In this document: positions 1-5,552 of the stretch, piece by piece
How positions within the stretch are numbered: position 1 is the first letter of the stretch
How the letters are laid out: each line of letters starts with the position of its first letter
Source of the DNA: Patescibacteria group bacterium
Lineage (GTDB): Bacteria; Patescibacteriota; Saccharimonadia; CAILAD01; BJGX01
Assembly: GCA_009691555.1 (NCBI GenBank)
Contig: SICB01000028.1
Coordinates: forward strand, 1-7,140
Reading direction: 5' to 3'
DNA length: 7,140 nt
The notes under the pieces: model-generated
Databases searched by the model: none
Seen by the model: only the letters and a program-made list of their open reading frames with translations
Told to the model about the DNA's origin: nothing
Program-made: the position numbers and the translations under genes

Positions 1-62
1 ATAATAAAAGCAAATATAATTATGAGCGGCACAAACGACTTGAGCTTAAAATAAAACTTCAT
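1..62 (-). CDS. Partial 5' end of a probable exported or membrane protein
   Basis: Reading leftward from an ATG at 62-60, the frame stays open for 20 codons and runs off the window edge. The peptide is MKFYFKLKSFVPLIIIFAFI: four basic-to-aromatic residues at the start, then an unbroken hydrophobic stretch, which is the pattern of a signal peptide or a first membrane helix. A near-consensus extended -10 box (TGCTATAAT, 80-72) lies nine bases upstream, so transcription should start within a few bases of the ATG and the mRNA would be leaderless or nearly so. A terminator for the preceding leftward gene ends just before that promoter, so this gene is its own transcription unit. Function cannot be inferred from 20 residues. 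The promoter, start and export-like N-terminus are seen in the sequence; that it is a real gene is inferred from their alignment. Confidence 0.6.
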   Translation of the reverse strand, partial: MKFYFKLKSFVPLIIIFAFI

Positions 63-71
63 ATGGTTATT

Positions 72-80
72 ATTATAGCA
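72..80 (-). promoter_or_regulatory. Extended -10 promoter for the leftward partial gene
   Basis: On the minus strand the sequence reads TGCTATAAT, a perfect TATAAT -10 hexamer with the TGn extension. The predicted start of transcription, about seven bases further on, falls two to four bases before the ATG at 62. The same TGCTA(A/T)AAT motif precedes two other genes in this window. A -35 box would fall inside the neighbouring terminator hairpin and none is obvious. Confidence 0.6.
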
Positions 81-83
81 CCT

Positions 84-128
84 ATAAAAAATATGAAGCC
101 CCTACAAAGCGAGGCTTCGTTGGGGCTT
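84..128 (-). terminator. Rho-independent terminator of the 132-521 gene
   Basis: Read on the minus strand, bases 128-114 and 110-96 form a 15-base-pair stem around a three-base loop. The stem includes one G-U pair and one A-A mismatch, with a GC-rich block (GCCCC/GGGGC) near its base. A run of six T follows at 91-86, three to four bases after the stem. It begins four bases past the stop codon of the leftward gene. On the plus strand the hairpin is not followed by a T run, so termination is expected for leftward transcription only. Confidence 0.8.
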
Positions 129-131
129 AAA

Positions 132-521
132 TTAAATCCGAACTGTCGGGAAGCGTACAGCCACAACTGGGCGCTTGCGCCGTTTATGTTGAATTACCAG
201 ATAGGGGTCGGTTGGTTCATCGACCTGTCCAATAACATCAATGCACCCTAACTCGCGCGGAAGGCTCGGGTAAGCCGCCAGATACACCCCGCGAGCCTGG
301 TCGGGCGTTCGAGCCTGAACAAACTCTGGGCCACAAGGGCCAGTGACTTCAAAAACTAACTTCAGTCCTCGAGGCTCCTTTTCGGATTGTTTATTACTGG
401 TACGATCTGCCTGCGATTGACTTGCTCTTGACGATTTCACTATGGTTTCCCCCGGTACGGACAAAACAGGCTTGTTGGATGGCTTAAAGCTAACCTTTCT
501 GTTGAAATCTGATAGCGTCAA
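132..521 (-). CDS. Unrecognised 129-residue protein with basic C-terminus
   Basis: I do not recognise this protein. Residues about 1-50 are polar, low in hydrophobics and probably disordered (rich in Ser, Gln, Lys). Residues about 52-129 look like a small folded domain, starting with a beta-strand-like segment (LKLVFEV), then a Pro/Cys-containing stretch, an amphipathic segment around 72-90 and a basic patch KRRKR at 113-117. There are two Cys (63, 93), no signal peptide and no membrane helix. The start is a TTG codon at 521-519; no internal Met exists, and a GTG at residue 28 with a G-rich sequence upstream is an alternative. Support for a real gene comes from its flanks: a TTGACA/TAAAAT promoter just upstream and a strong terminator immediately after the stop. 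It is read away from the hydrolase gene and shows no link to the ATPase operon. Confidence 0.65.
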   Translation of the reverse strand: MTLSDFNRKVSFKPSNKPVLSVPGETIVKSSRASQSQADRTSNKQSEKEPRGLKLVFEVTGPCGPEFVQARTPDQARGVYLAAYPSLPRELGCIDVIGQVDEPTDPYLVIQHKRRKRPVVAVRFPTVRI

Positions 522-538
522 GGTAGCCTGTGTATCTA

Positions 539-566
539 ATTTTATTACTTACTTTTGATATGTCAA
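539..566 (-). promoter_or_regulatory. Promoter of the leftward 132-521 gene
   Basis: On the minus strand a perfect TTGACA -35 box (566-561) is followed after 16 bases by TAAAAT (544-539). The predicted transcript starts near 532, about ten bases before the TTG start codon, leaving a very short leader without a clear Shine-Dalgarno sequence. It diverges from the hydrolase promoter at 604-612. Confidence 0.6.
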
Positions 567-603
567 TTATTATTTGCTTGGGCAGCCAGACTGAGCTCGG
601 CTA

Positions 604-612
604 TGCTAAAAT
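604..612 (+). promoter_or_regulatory. Extended -10 promoter giving a leaderless hydrolase mRNA
   Basis: TGCTAAAAT ends six bases before the ATG at 619, so the expected transcription start coincides with the start codon and the message would be leaderless. There is no Shine-Dalgarno sequence. The TAA at 607-609 is in frame with the hydrolase gene, so the gene cannot begin further upstream. No convincing -35 box is seen, which is usual when the TGn extension is present. Confidence 0.6.
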
Positions 613-618
613 ATTGTT

Positions 619-1308
619 ATGAGCCAGTTTTTGAAAGCCATTAGCCCTAGCCCAGAAGCCGATAAGGCCATAATTATGCTCCCAGACATCTGGAGCCAAA
701 CTGATTACGCCACTACCACCGCGCAAGACTTGAGCCAGCGCTACGACCAGCCTTGCTACATGCTAGATTATTTCTATCAGCTCAACAAAAAGGCCAACAA
801 TTTTGATCCCCAGACCGACCAAGCCGAAGCGGTCGGTCTTATGGCCAAGCTGACGGGCGAGGACTTTGTTGCAATTTTTCAATCAGCTCTCGAGGAAATC
901 CAAAAAGCTCAACCCCAGCTTGTAGAGCTAACAGCACTGGGTTTTTGTTTTGGTGGGCGCCTAGCCTACCTCGCCGGGCTATCTAAGATAGTCACCAAGC
1001 TAGTGTCGTTTTATGGTGCCGGTGCCCACACCGCCGACTTCTACCAAGGCCATACACCCATCGAGGCGCTGGCGATGGCCCGAGGTGGCGATACCAGCCT
1101 CAAGGTGCTGTCTTTTTATGGCTCGGAGGACGCTAGTATCCCGGAGCCCGACCGAGCCAAGACCGCCCTGGAGCTTCGTAGCGCCCCAATATCTTACCGC
1201 GCCGAGTGCTACCCCGCCGGGCACGCCTACTTCCAGCAGGGTCGCGGTAGCTATGTCCAGGCCGCCGCCGAAAAGTCTTGGCAGGATCTCGACACTTTCT
1301 TGAGCTAA
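619..1308 (+). CDS. Dienelactone hydrolase family alpha/beta-hydrolase
   Basis: This 229-residue cytoplasmic protein has the length and layout of the dienelactone hydrolase (carboxymethylenebutenolidase) family. The nucleophile elbow is GFCFGG with Cys110, the acid is Asp171 in GSEDASIP, and the histidine is His202 in AGHAYFQQGR, giving the Cys-Asp-His triad. The Glu that lies near the nucleophile in the classic enzyme (QEIFG motif) seems replaced by Asp in LPDIWS (about residue 23). Family members cleave lactones or esters; a small symbiont-like genome is unlikely to have the chlorocatechol pathway, so the true substrate is unknown. No signal peptide is seen. The ATG is fixed by an in-frame stop 10-12 bases upstream and by the promoter position. 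It has its own promoter, and a second promoter starts the next operon, so it is probably not co-transcribed by design with the ATPase genes, although no terminator separates them. Confidence 0.9.
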   Translation: MSQFLKAISPSPEADKAIIMLPDIWSQTDYATTTAQDLSQRYDQPCYMLDYFYQLNKKANNFDPQTDQAEAVGLMAKLTGEDFVAIFQSALEEIQKAQPQLVELTALGFCFGGRLAYLAGLSKIVTKLVSFYGAGAHTADFYQGHTPIEALAMARGGDTSLKVLSFYGSEDASIPEPDRAKTALELRSAPISYRAECYPAGHAYFQQGRGSYVQAAAEKSWQDLDTFLS

Positions 1309-1338
1309 AAAACAACAATTAAACATAAGATTTATATG

Positions 1339-1355
1339 TATTTAGCCCCTAAATA
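1339..1355 (+). promoter_or_regulatory. Possible operator palindrome in the ATPase operon promoter
   Basis: TATTTAGCCCCTAAATA is a perfect inverted repeat with seven-base arms (TATTTAG/CTAAATA) around CCC. It lies directly upstream of the -10 element at 1357-1365, where the -35 box would be, and no good -35 hexamer is visible. A dimeric regulator binding here would control the operon. An RNA hairpin role is unlikely because it lies upstream of the predicted transcript start. This is inferred from position and symmetry only. Confidence 0.35.
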
Positions 1356-1356
1356 G

Positions 1357-1365
1357 TGCTAAAAT
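1357..1365 (+). promoter_or_regulatory. Extended -10 promoter of the F1-like ATPase operon
   Basis: TGCTAAAAT is identical in all nine bases to the element before the hydrolase gene. The predicted transcript starts near 1372, giving a leader of about 18 bases that carries AAGGA at 1376-1380, nine bases before the TTG start. The 81-base gap after the hydrolase stop contains this promoter and the palindrome and no clear terminator. Confidence 0.55.
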
Positions 1366-1389
1366 TATATATTATAAGGATAAGTTTAT

Positions 1390-2244
1390 TTGGATGTTAG
1401 CATTATGAATCATTTGAATCATTTGAATTATTTTAAACATCTGGGGCTTAAGCTGATAACGCTTTTTGCTGTTATCGCTGTATTTTTGATACCCACCCAA
1501 GTTTTGGCCGCCAACGGCACAGCCCAGGGCTACAAAGTGAGCGGCACGATCCAAGCCGGCATGTCGGTAGCGCTTTTGGGTGACACGCTTTACACGGCCA
1601 ACCAAGACAACCAGGGCAATTTGCTAGGAGTTGTAGTCCTCCAGGGCGATGTCACAATCAGCCTCACCACCAGCGCCAACCAAGCTCAGGTTATAACTAG
1701 CGGCGTGGCGAACGCTTTTGTATCTAACCTCAACGGCGACATCAAAAACGGCGATCAGCTGGTGCCCTCGCCGTTATCAGGGGTACTAATGAAGGCCTCC
1801 GACGCCGGTCGGGCAATGGGCTCGGCTCAGCAAGATTTTAGCGCCACCAATGCCAACACCCAGACCAAACAAGTTACTGCCAAGGACGGAACCACCAAGC
1901 AAGTCGCGATTGGTACAATCCAAGTGCTGGTAGCCCGCAACGACTTTATTCCCAAGCCCACCGAAGTACCCAAAGCACTCTCGCCATTTCAGAATATCTT
2001 TACGGGTGTAGCTGGCCACGATGTGTCGGTGCCCAGAACAATATCGGCAGTGGTAATTTTTGGTATCGCAATACTTGCAGTGATGATAATTTTATATTCT
2101 GGGGTATCAAACGGGATCAGATCGATTGGCCGCAACCCACTCTCGAAAGGCGAGATTTATTTGGGTCTTTTACAAGTTTTCGGAATCATTTTGCTGATTT
2201 TGGCCATTTCGTTCATTATAATGATATTAATAATTAGAGGATAA
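1390..2244 (+). CDS. Exported-domain/c-subunit-like fusion protein of F1-like ATPase
   Basis: This 284-residue protein sits where atpE is expected. Residues 1-40 form a signal peptide (basic, hydrophobic core, VLA cleavage site). Residues about 41-212 are a beta-rich, Gly/Asn/Thr-rich exported domain. Residues about 217-238 are a first membrane helix, 240-255 a short basic loop with IGRNP (R248-N249-P250), and 257-281 a second helix. A two-helix hairpin with an Arg-(Gln/Asn)-Pro cytoplasmic loop is the signature of F-type subunit c, and the signal peptide gives the matching topology with both ends outside. The ion-binding Glu/Asp, normally 18 residues after the loop Pro, is Leu268 here; neither helix has a carboxylate, and the Gly-repeat packing motif of helix 1 is weak. 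The TTG start at 1390 has AAGGA at good spacing; an ATG at 1405 is the alternative. It might instead be a non-rotating anchor. The c relation is inferred from motif, topology and position. Confidence 0.75.
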   Translation: MDVSIMNHLNHLNYFKHLGLKLITLFAVIAVFLIPTQVLAANGTAQGYKVSGTIQAGMSVALLGDTLYTANQDNQGNLLGVVVLQGDVTISLTTSANQAQVITSGVANAFVSNLNGDIKNGDQLVPSPLSGVLMKASDAGRAMGSAQQDFSATNANTQTKQVTAKDGTTKQVAIGTIQVLVARNDFIPKPTEVPKALSPFQNIFTGVAGHDVSVPRTISAVVIFGIAILAVMIILYSGVSNGIRSIGRNPLSKGEIYLGLLQVFGIILLILAISFIIMILIIRG

Positions 2245-2249
2245 CAACA

Positions 2250-2834
2250 ATGATAGATACAATAATACTAATACTAACAATAATCTCGGTAGCCACCTTT
2301 TTAATCTTGTGTTTAATAGCAGCCCGCTATCTCAAGGAGCCACTCTCCAAGAAATCAAAAAATACTGGCGAGGACCTCGCCAACATGAGCCGCCAGGCCA
2401 AAGCCGAGGCTCAGGATAAGCTCGAAAAGGCCGTCGCCAAAGAAATCATCGCCTTACAAAAAACCCTCCAGGCGCAGGCCAATGTAATGCAAGTTGGGTT
2501 TACCAAAAACCTCCAAGACATCACCACGGCTCAGCTCGCAGAGTTCAAAAAAACCATGGATTTGGCCGATTCGAATATGAAGGATCAAGCCAAAATGATT
2601 GCCCACCAGGGCCAGCAGCACAGCAAGCAATTACAACAGAGCCTGGCCGACGAAACAGCTCAGATCAAACAAAAGGTTCTCGATAACACCGACGAGCAAA
2701 TCGCCGAGATCATGATTAGCTACCTTGCCGAAGTGGCCGGCGACCTCGATTATCAACAACAAAAAGATTATTTGTATAGTTCGATAGAGGCCAATAAGGA
2801 CGCCATCAAAAAGGATATCGCCAATGTCGTATAG
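2250..2834 (+). CDS. atpF: ATPase b-subunit-like stator protein
   Basis: This 194-residue protein has one N-terminal membrane helix (about residues 4-25), a basic segment, and then a long, highly charged helical region rich in Ala, Gln and Lys (about 35-150) expected to form a coiled coil. The C-terminal part (about 150-194) is a shorter helical region that would reach delta. This is the architecture of F-type subunit b, the peripheral stalk that holds the alpha3beta3 head still, and the gene lies between the c-like and delta genes as atpF does. It is somewhat longer than the usual 155-170 residues. Sequence identity to b is low in general, so the call rests on architecture and position. Its Shine-Dalgarno (GAGG, 2237-2240) overlaps the end of the previous gene, only five bases separate the two, and it overlaps the delta gene by 11 bases, which points to coupled translation. 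Confidence 0.8.
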   Translation: MIDTIILILTIISVATFLILCLIAARYLKEPLSKKSKNTGEDLANMSRQAKAEAQDKLEKAVAKEIIALQKTLQAQANVMQVGFTKNLQDITTAQLAEFKKTMDLADSNMKDQAKMIAHQGQQHSKQLQQSLADETAQIKQKVLDNTDEQIAEIMISYLAEVAGDLDYQQQKDYLYSSIEANKDAIKKDIANVV

Positions 2835-3267
2835 GTTGCCAGAGGGAATATACAATTCCAGCCAGCTTCGCCAGCTCCACAATGAGCTAACGCGTTTGCG
2901 TAGTTTGCGATACCCCAAGAACATTGTTTTTAGTAGTAATCTCCAGGACTTGGCCTCGGCCAATAACATCAAAAAGCTCAATGTCGCCACGGTTGGCGAT
3001 ATCCTGAAGTTTATCGATACCACCCTCGACGAATCGCCAGAGCTGACCATGACGCTAGCTAGTGCTCCGGGAGTTGACGAACGCGACGAGCTGATTGCCC
3101 GCCTGCGCCGGCTCTTACACCCCAAGCTATTGGTGCATTTTATAATTCGCCCGGAGCTCTTGGCGGGCTGTGTGGTACGCACCAAAACCGCTATTTTTGA
3201 TATGTCGCTAGCCAGGGCGCTCAAAGACAACCAGCAAAAGCTCGTTACGAGGCTCAAAAATGCTTGA
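2824..3267 (+). CDS. atpH: F1 ATPase delta (OSCP-like) subunit, short form
   Basis: Delta links the b stalk to the top of the alpha3beta3 head. The recognisable part is the C-terminal domain: residues about 103-140 contain an I-x-PELLAGCVVRT strand pair followed by an FDMSLARALKDNQ helix, matching the delta/OSCP pattern of G-x-x-V-x-x, then D-x-S and a terminal helix. The protein has 147 residues against about 175-180 usually, and the shortage falls in the N-terminal helical bundle that normally grips the alpha N-termini. AAGGA at 2811-2815 is eight bases before the ATG. The gene overlaps b by 11 bases and alpha by 8 bases. Its order in the operon supports the call. Confidence 0.8.
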   Translation: MSYRLPEGIYNSSQLRQLHNELTRLRSLRYPKNIVFSSNLQDLASANNIKKLNVATVGDILKFIDTTLDESPELTMTLASAPGVDERDELIARLRRLLHPKLLVHFIIRPELLAGCVVRTKTAIFDMSLARALKDNQQKLVTRLKNA

Positions 3268-4681
3268 TAACAAAGTATTTGCTAGCCTAATCAAAAAAGG
3301 CTCTCCCACCGGCGAGGTCATTTCCTTAAATAGCTTCACGGCTGTGGTTTCGACTATTCCAGAAGTCAAAGTCTATTCGGTGGTGCTATTCTCGGGTGGC
3401 GCCCAGGGCGTAGTCTGGCAAATCAACGACAACAGCCTCGATATTTTGTTACTAAACGACACCCCAATATATGCCAACGAGCTGGTGGTATTATACAAAG
3501 AAGAGCTCCAGATCGCCGTCGGCAAGGAGCTACTGGGCAGAATCATCAATCCGCTCGGCAAACCACTAGACGGCAAAGGCTTTATATCGGCCAAAAAAGA
3601 AGCCCCGTACTTTAGAGCTGCACCGAGCTTTAAAGACCGCGGCCCGGTCGAAGACCCGCTGGAGAGCGGAGTCACGATTGTCGATGTCGTGCTGCCTCTA
3701 GTTAAGGGCCAGCGTATGGCCGTAATGGGCGATTCAAAGAGTGGTAAGACTGGCTTCATGACCCAAGTGGCTATTCACCGCGCCAAGGCCGGCGAGATTG
3801 TGGTTTATGTTTTGGTCGCCAAGCCGCGCAATGAGCTATCGCGCATTGTGCAGCATTTCAAAGATGCCAAGGTACTCAAAAACATCATTATTGTAGTTGC
3901 CGATACCTCCGAGCCGCTGCCAATTGGTATTCTGGCGCCATATGCCGGCTGTGCGATTGCCGAAAACTTCTGGCACAACAAGCAAGATGTGCTGGTAATT
4001 TATGATGATTTCACCAACCACGCCAAGATCTACCGCGAAATGGCGCTTTTGCTCAATCAAAATGTCGGGCGCGAAGCCTACCCGGGCAATATGTTTCATG
4101 TTCACTCAGCGCTTTTGGAGCGTGCTGGTAAGCTTGGCGATACCAATGCTACCCAGACAGTACTAGTAGCTGGCAGCACCCCAAATAACGACCTCACCGA
4201 CTACCAGGCCACCAGTCTAATATCGATGAGCGACGGGCAGATTGTATTTGATACCGACGCCATGCACCAAGGTATTCGCCCGGCCATCAACACCGATCTG
4301 TCGGTTAGTCGTGTCGGAGGCGGGCGCAACGCAATTATTAGTCACGAGCTCACCAAGTCGGTCATCAAATCCATCGGGCGCTACAAAAAAGCCAAAGAAA
4401 TGACCAGCTTTATCGACCAAATCAGCGAAACCAGCCGCCAGGAGGTCGCCCTGGGCGAGCGTATTTTTGAGGCGATGCAACAAAGCTACGCCGAGTACTT
4501 TAGCTTTTGCCAAGAAAGAGTCATGCTCGAGGTAATCTTAAGATGCGACAACCCCAGCTCGCTCGACGTCAATTGGCTCAAGGCCGAAGTTGCCAAGATT
4601 AGCCAAGAAAAAACATTTACACCCAAGCAGCTCGATGTCATGATAGCGGATCTCCTAAAAGCCAGCGCGGGGCCTGCCTAA
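3260..4681 (+). CDS. atpA: F1-type ATPase alpha subunit, divergent
   Basis: Alpha forms the hexameric head with beta and carries the non-catalytic nucleotide sites. Recognisable elements are GRIINPLGKPLDG (93-105), the P-loop GDSKSGKT (157-164), LAPYAG (225-230), Walker B VLVIYDD (244-250), GREAYPGNMFHVHSALLERA (270-289), and GIRPAIN followed by SVSRVGG (338-354). Arg351 is the arginine finger that completes the catalytic site on beta, and it is kept. The usual alpha P-loop is GDRQTGKT, so the R-Q pair is replaced by S-K. With 473 residues it is shorter than the usual 500-513: about a dozen residues are missing before the P-loop, in the linker after the N-terminal helix that contacts delta, and the C-terminal bundle is also shorter. 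GAGG at 3249-3252 serves as its ribosome site within the delta gene. The gamma gene starts one base after its stop codon. Confidence 0.95.
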   Translation: MLDNKVFASLIKKGSPTGEVISLNSFTAVVSTIPEVKVYSVVLFSGGAQGVVWQINDNSLDILLLNDTPIYANELVVLYKEELQIAVGKELLGRIINPLGKPLDGKGFISAKKEAPYFRAAPSFKDRGPVEDPLESGVTIVDVVLPLVKGQRMAVMGDSKSGKTGFMTQVAIHRAKAGEIVVYVLVAKPRNELSRIVQHFKDAKVLKNIIIVVADTSEPLPIGILAPYAGCAIAENFWHNKQDVLVIYDDFTNHAKIYREMALLLNQNVGREAYPGNMFHVHSALLERAGKLGDTNATQTVLVAGSTPNNDLTDYQATSLISMSDGQIVFDTDAMHQGIRPAINTDLSVSRVGGGRNAIISHELTKSVIKSIGRYKKAKEMTSFIDQISETSRQEVALGERIFEAMQQSYAEYFSFCQERVMLEVILRCDNPSSLDVNWLKAEVAKISQEKTFTPKQLDVMIADLLKASAGPA

Positions 4682-4682
4682 A

Positions 4683-5552
4683 ATGAAAAAATCGACTCAA
4701 ATCCGCGCTACTCTTGCCAGCACCAATTCGGTTAGCTCAATTGCTCACATTTTAGAAAACATCGCCTCGATTAGAATCACCCAAATCAAGGACGAAGTTT
4801 TGCAATCGAGAGATTTTTTTAGCCGCCTGTGGTCGATGTATGGCCAGCTCCGTGTGTCTGATAAAGACGCTCGGGCCAACCTAGCAACGACCGCCACCAT
4901 TTCCGCCAACGCTCAGAGTAATAAAAAAGCCGTGATACTAATTACCGCCAACGCCGGGCTGACAGGCGAGGTCGATACTATCTTAATTAATCAGGTACTG
5001 GCCGAAGTTGACCCCAAAACCACCGACTTTTTTGTGCTCGGAATGCACGGCCAGAGCCTGCTTTTGCAACACAACATCAACCCCATCAAAACCCTGCGCT
5101 TTCCTGAGGTCGGCCAGGCTATCGATGTTAGCGATCTGATGCAAGCGCTTGTGCCGTACTCCACTCCGACGGTCTATTACCCTAGCTACGATTCGCTCTC
5201 GATACAAAGAGTTTTTAGCCTGGAGCTCAAATCGACCGTCCAAAAGCTCGGCGCCCAAGACAGAAACCTCAACCAAGAAGAGATCATATTCAAGGATAAT
5301 TGTATTTTTGAGCCATCGGTTGTGGAGGTTGTCGCTTATCTCGAGCAGATGATGATGAGCACCATCCTAACCGAAATCATTCTCGAGTCAAACCTCGCCC
5401 AGCTTTCGAGCCGATTCAATGCCATGAATGTCGCCAGCAGCAAGGCCACCGATATGGCCAAGAACTTGCAACGGCGCTATGTTCAGCTCCGACGCTACGA
5501 AAGCGATGAGTCCAATAGGCGGTATAGTAACAGCAGAAAGGCCACAGTATGA
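4683..5552 (+). CDS. atpG: F1-type ATPase gamma subunit, divergent
   Basis: Gamma is the rotor shaft that turns inside the alpha3beta3 head. The 289 residues fit the family. The N-terminal helix begins QIRATLASTNSV and runs to about residue 55, where canonical gamma has IRxxIxSVxNTQKIT. The Rossmann-like middle begins with ILITANAGLTG (85-95), in place of the usual TDRGLCGG. A long C-terminal helix covers about 210-270. The end is unusual: canonical gamma finishes in a mostly apolar helix (NKARQASITQELTEI type) that sits in the hydrophobic bearing of the head, whereas residues 269-289 here are strongly polar and basic/acidic (RRYESDESNRRY). The name rests on operon position between alpha and beta plus both terminal helices. 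A stop-start overlap ATGA (5549-5552) couples it to beta. Confidence 0.88.
   Translation: MKKSTQIRATLASTNSVSSIAHILENIASIRITQIKDEVLQSRDFFSRLWSMYGQLRVSDKDARANLATTATISANAQSNKKAVILITANAGLTGEVDTILINQVLAEVDPKTTDFFVLGMHGQSLLLQHNINPIKTLRFPEVGQAIDVSDLMQALVPYSTPTVYYPSYDSLSIQRVFSLELKSTVQKLGAQDRNLNQEEIIFKDNCIFEPSVVEVVAYLEQMMMSTILTEIILESNLAQLSSRFNAMNVASSKATDMAKNLQRRYVQLRRYESDESNRRYSNSRKATV

Noticed and set aside
63..251. Rightward 62-codon open frame
   Set aside because: It spans the terminator and the 3' end of the leftward gene, begins next to the leftward promoter without a ribosome site, and its peptide has no family character.
1405..1443. Short tandem repetition in the DNA coding NHLNHLN
   Set aside because: Only two to three copies of a nine-base unit within the signal peptide; too short to claim a functional repeat or phase-variable tract.
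1372..1605. Minus-strand frame over the c-like gene start
   Set aside because: It overlaps the signal peptide of a gene with a clear promoter and ribosome site; no promoter of its own is visible.
2631..3257. Long open frame of 208 codons on the minus strand
   Set aside because: It lies opposite the b and delta genes, which have family features, ribosome sites and coupled overlaps; its translation is Ser/Arg/Leu-rich without domain character, typical of an antisense shadow.
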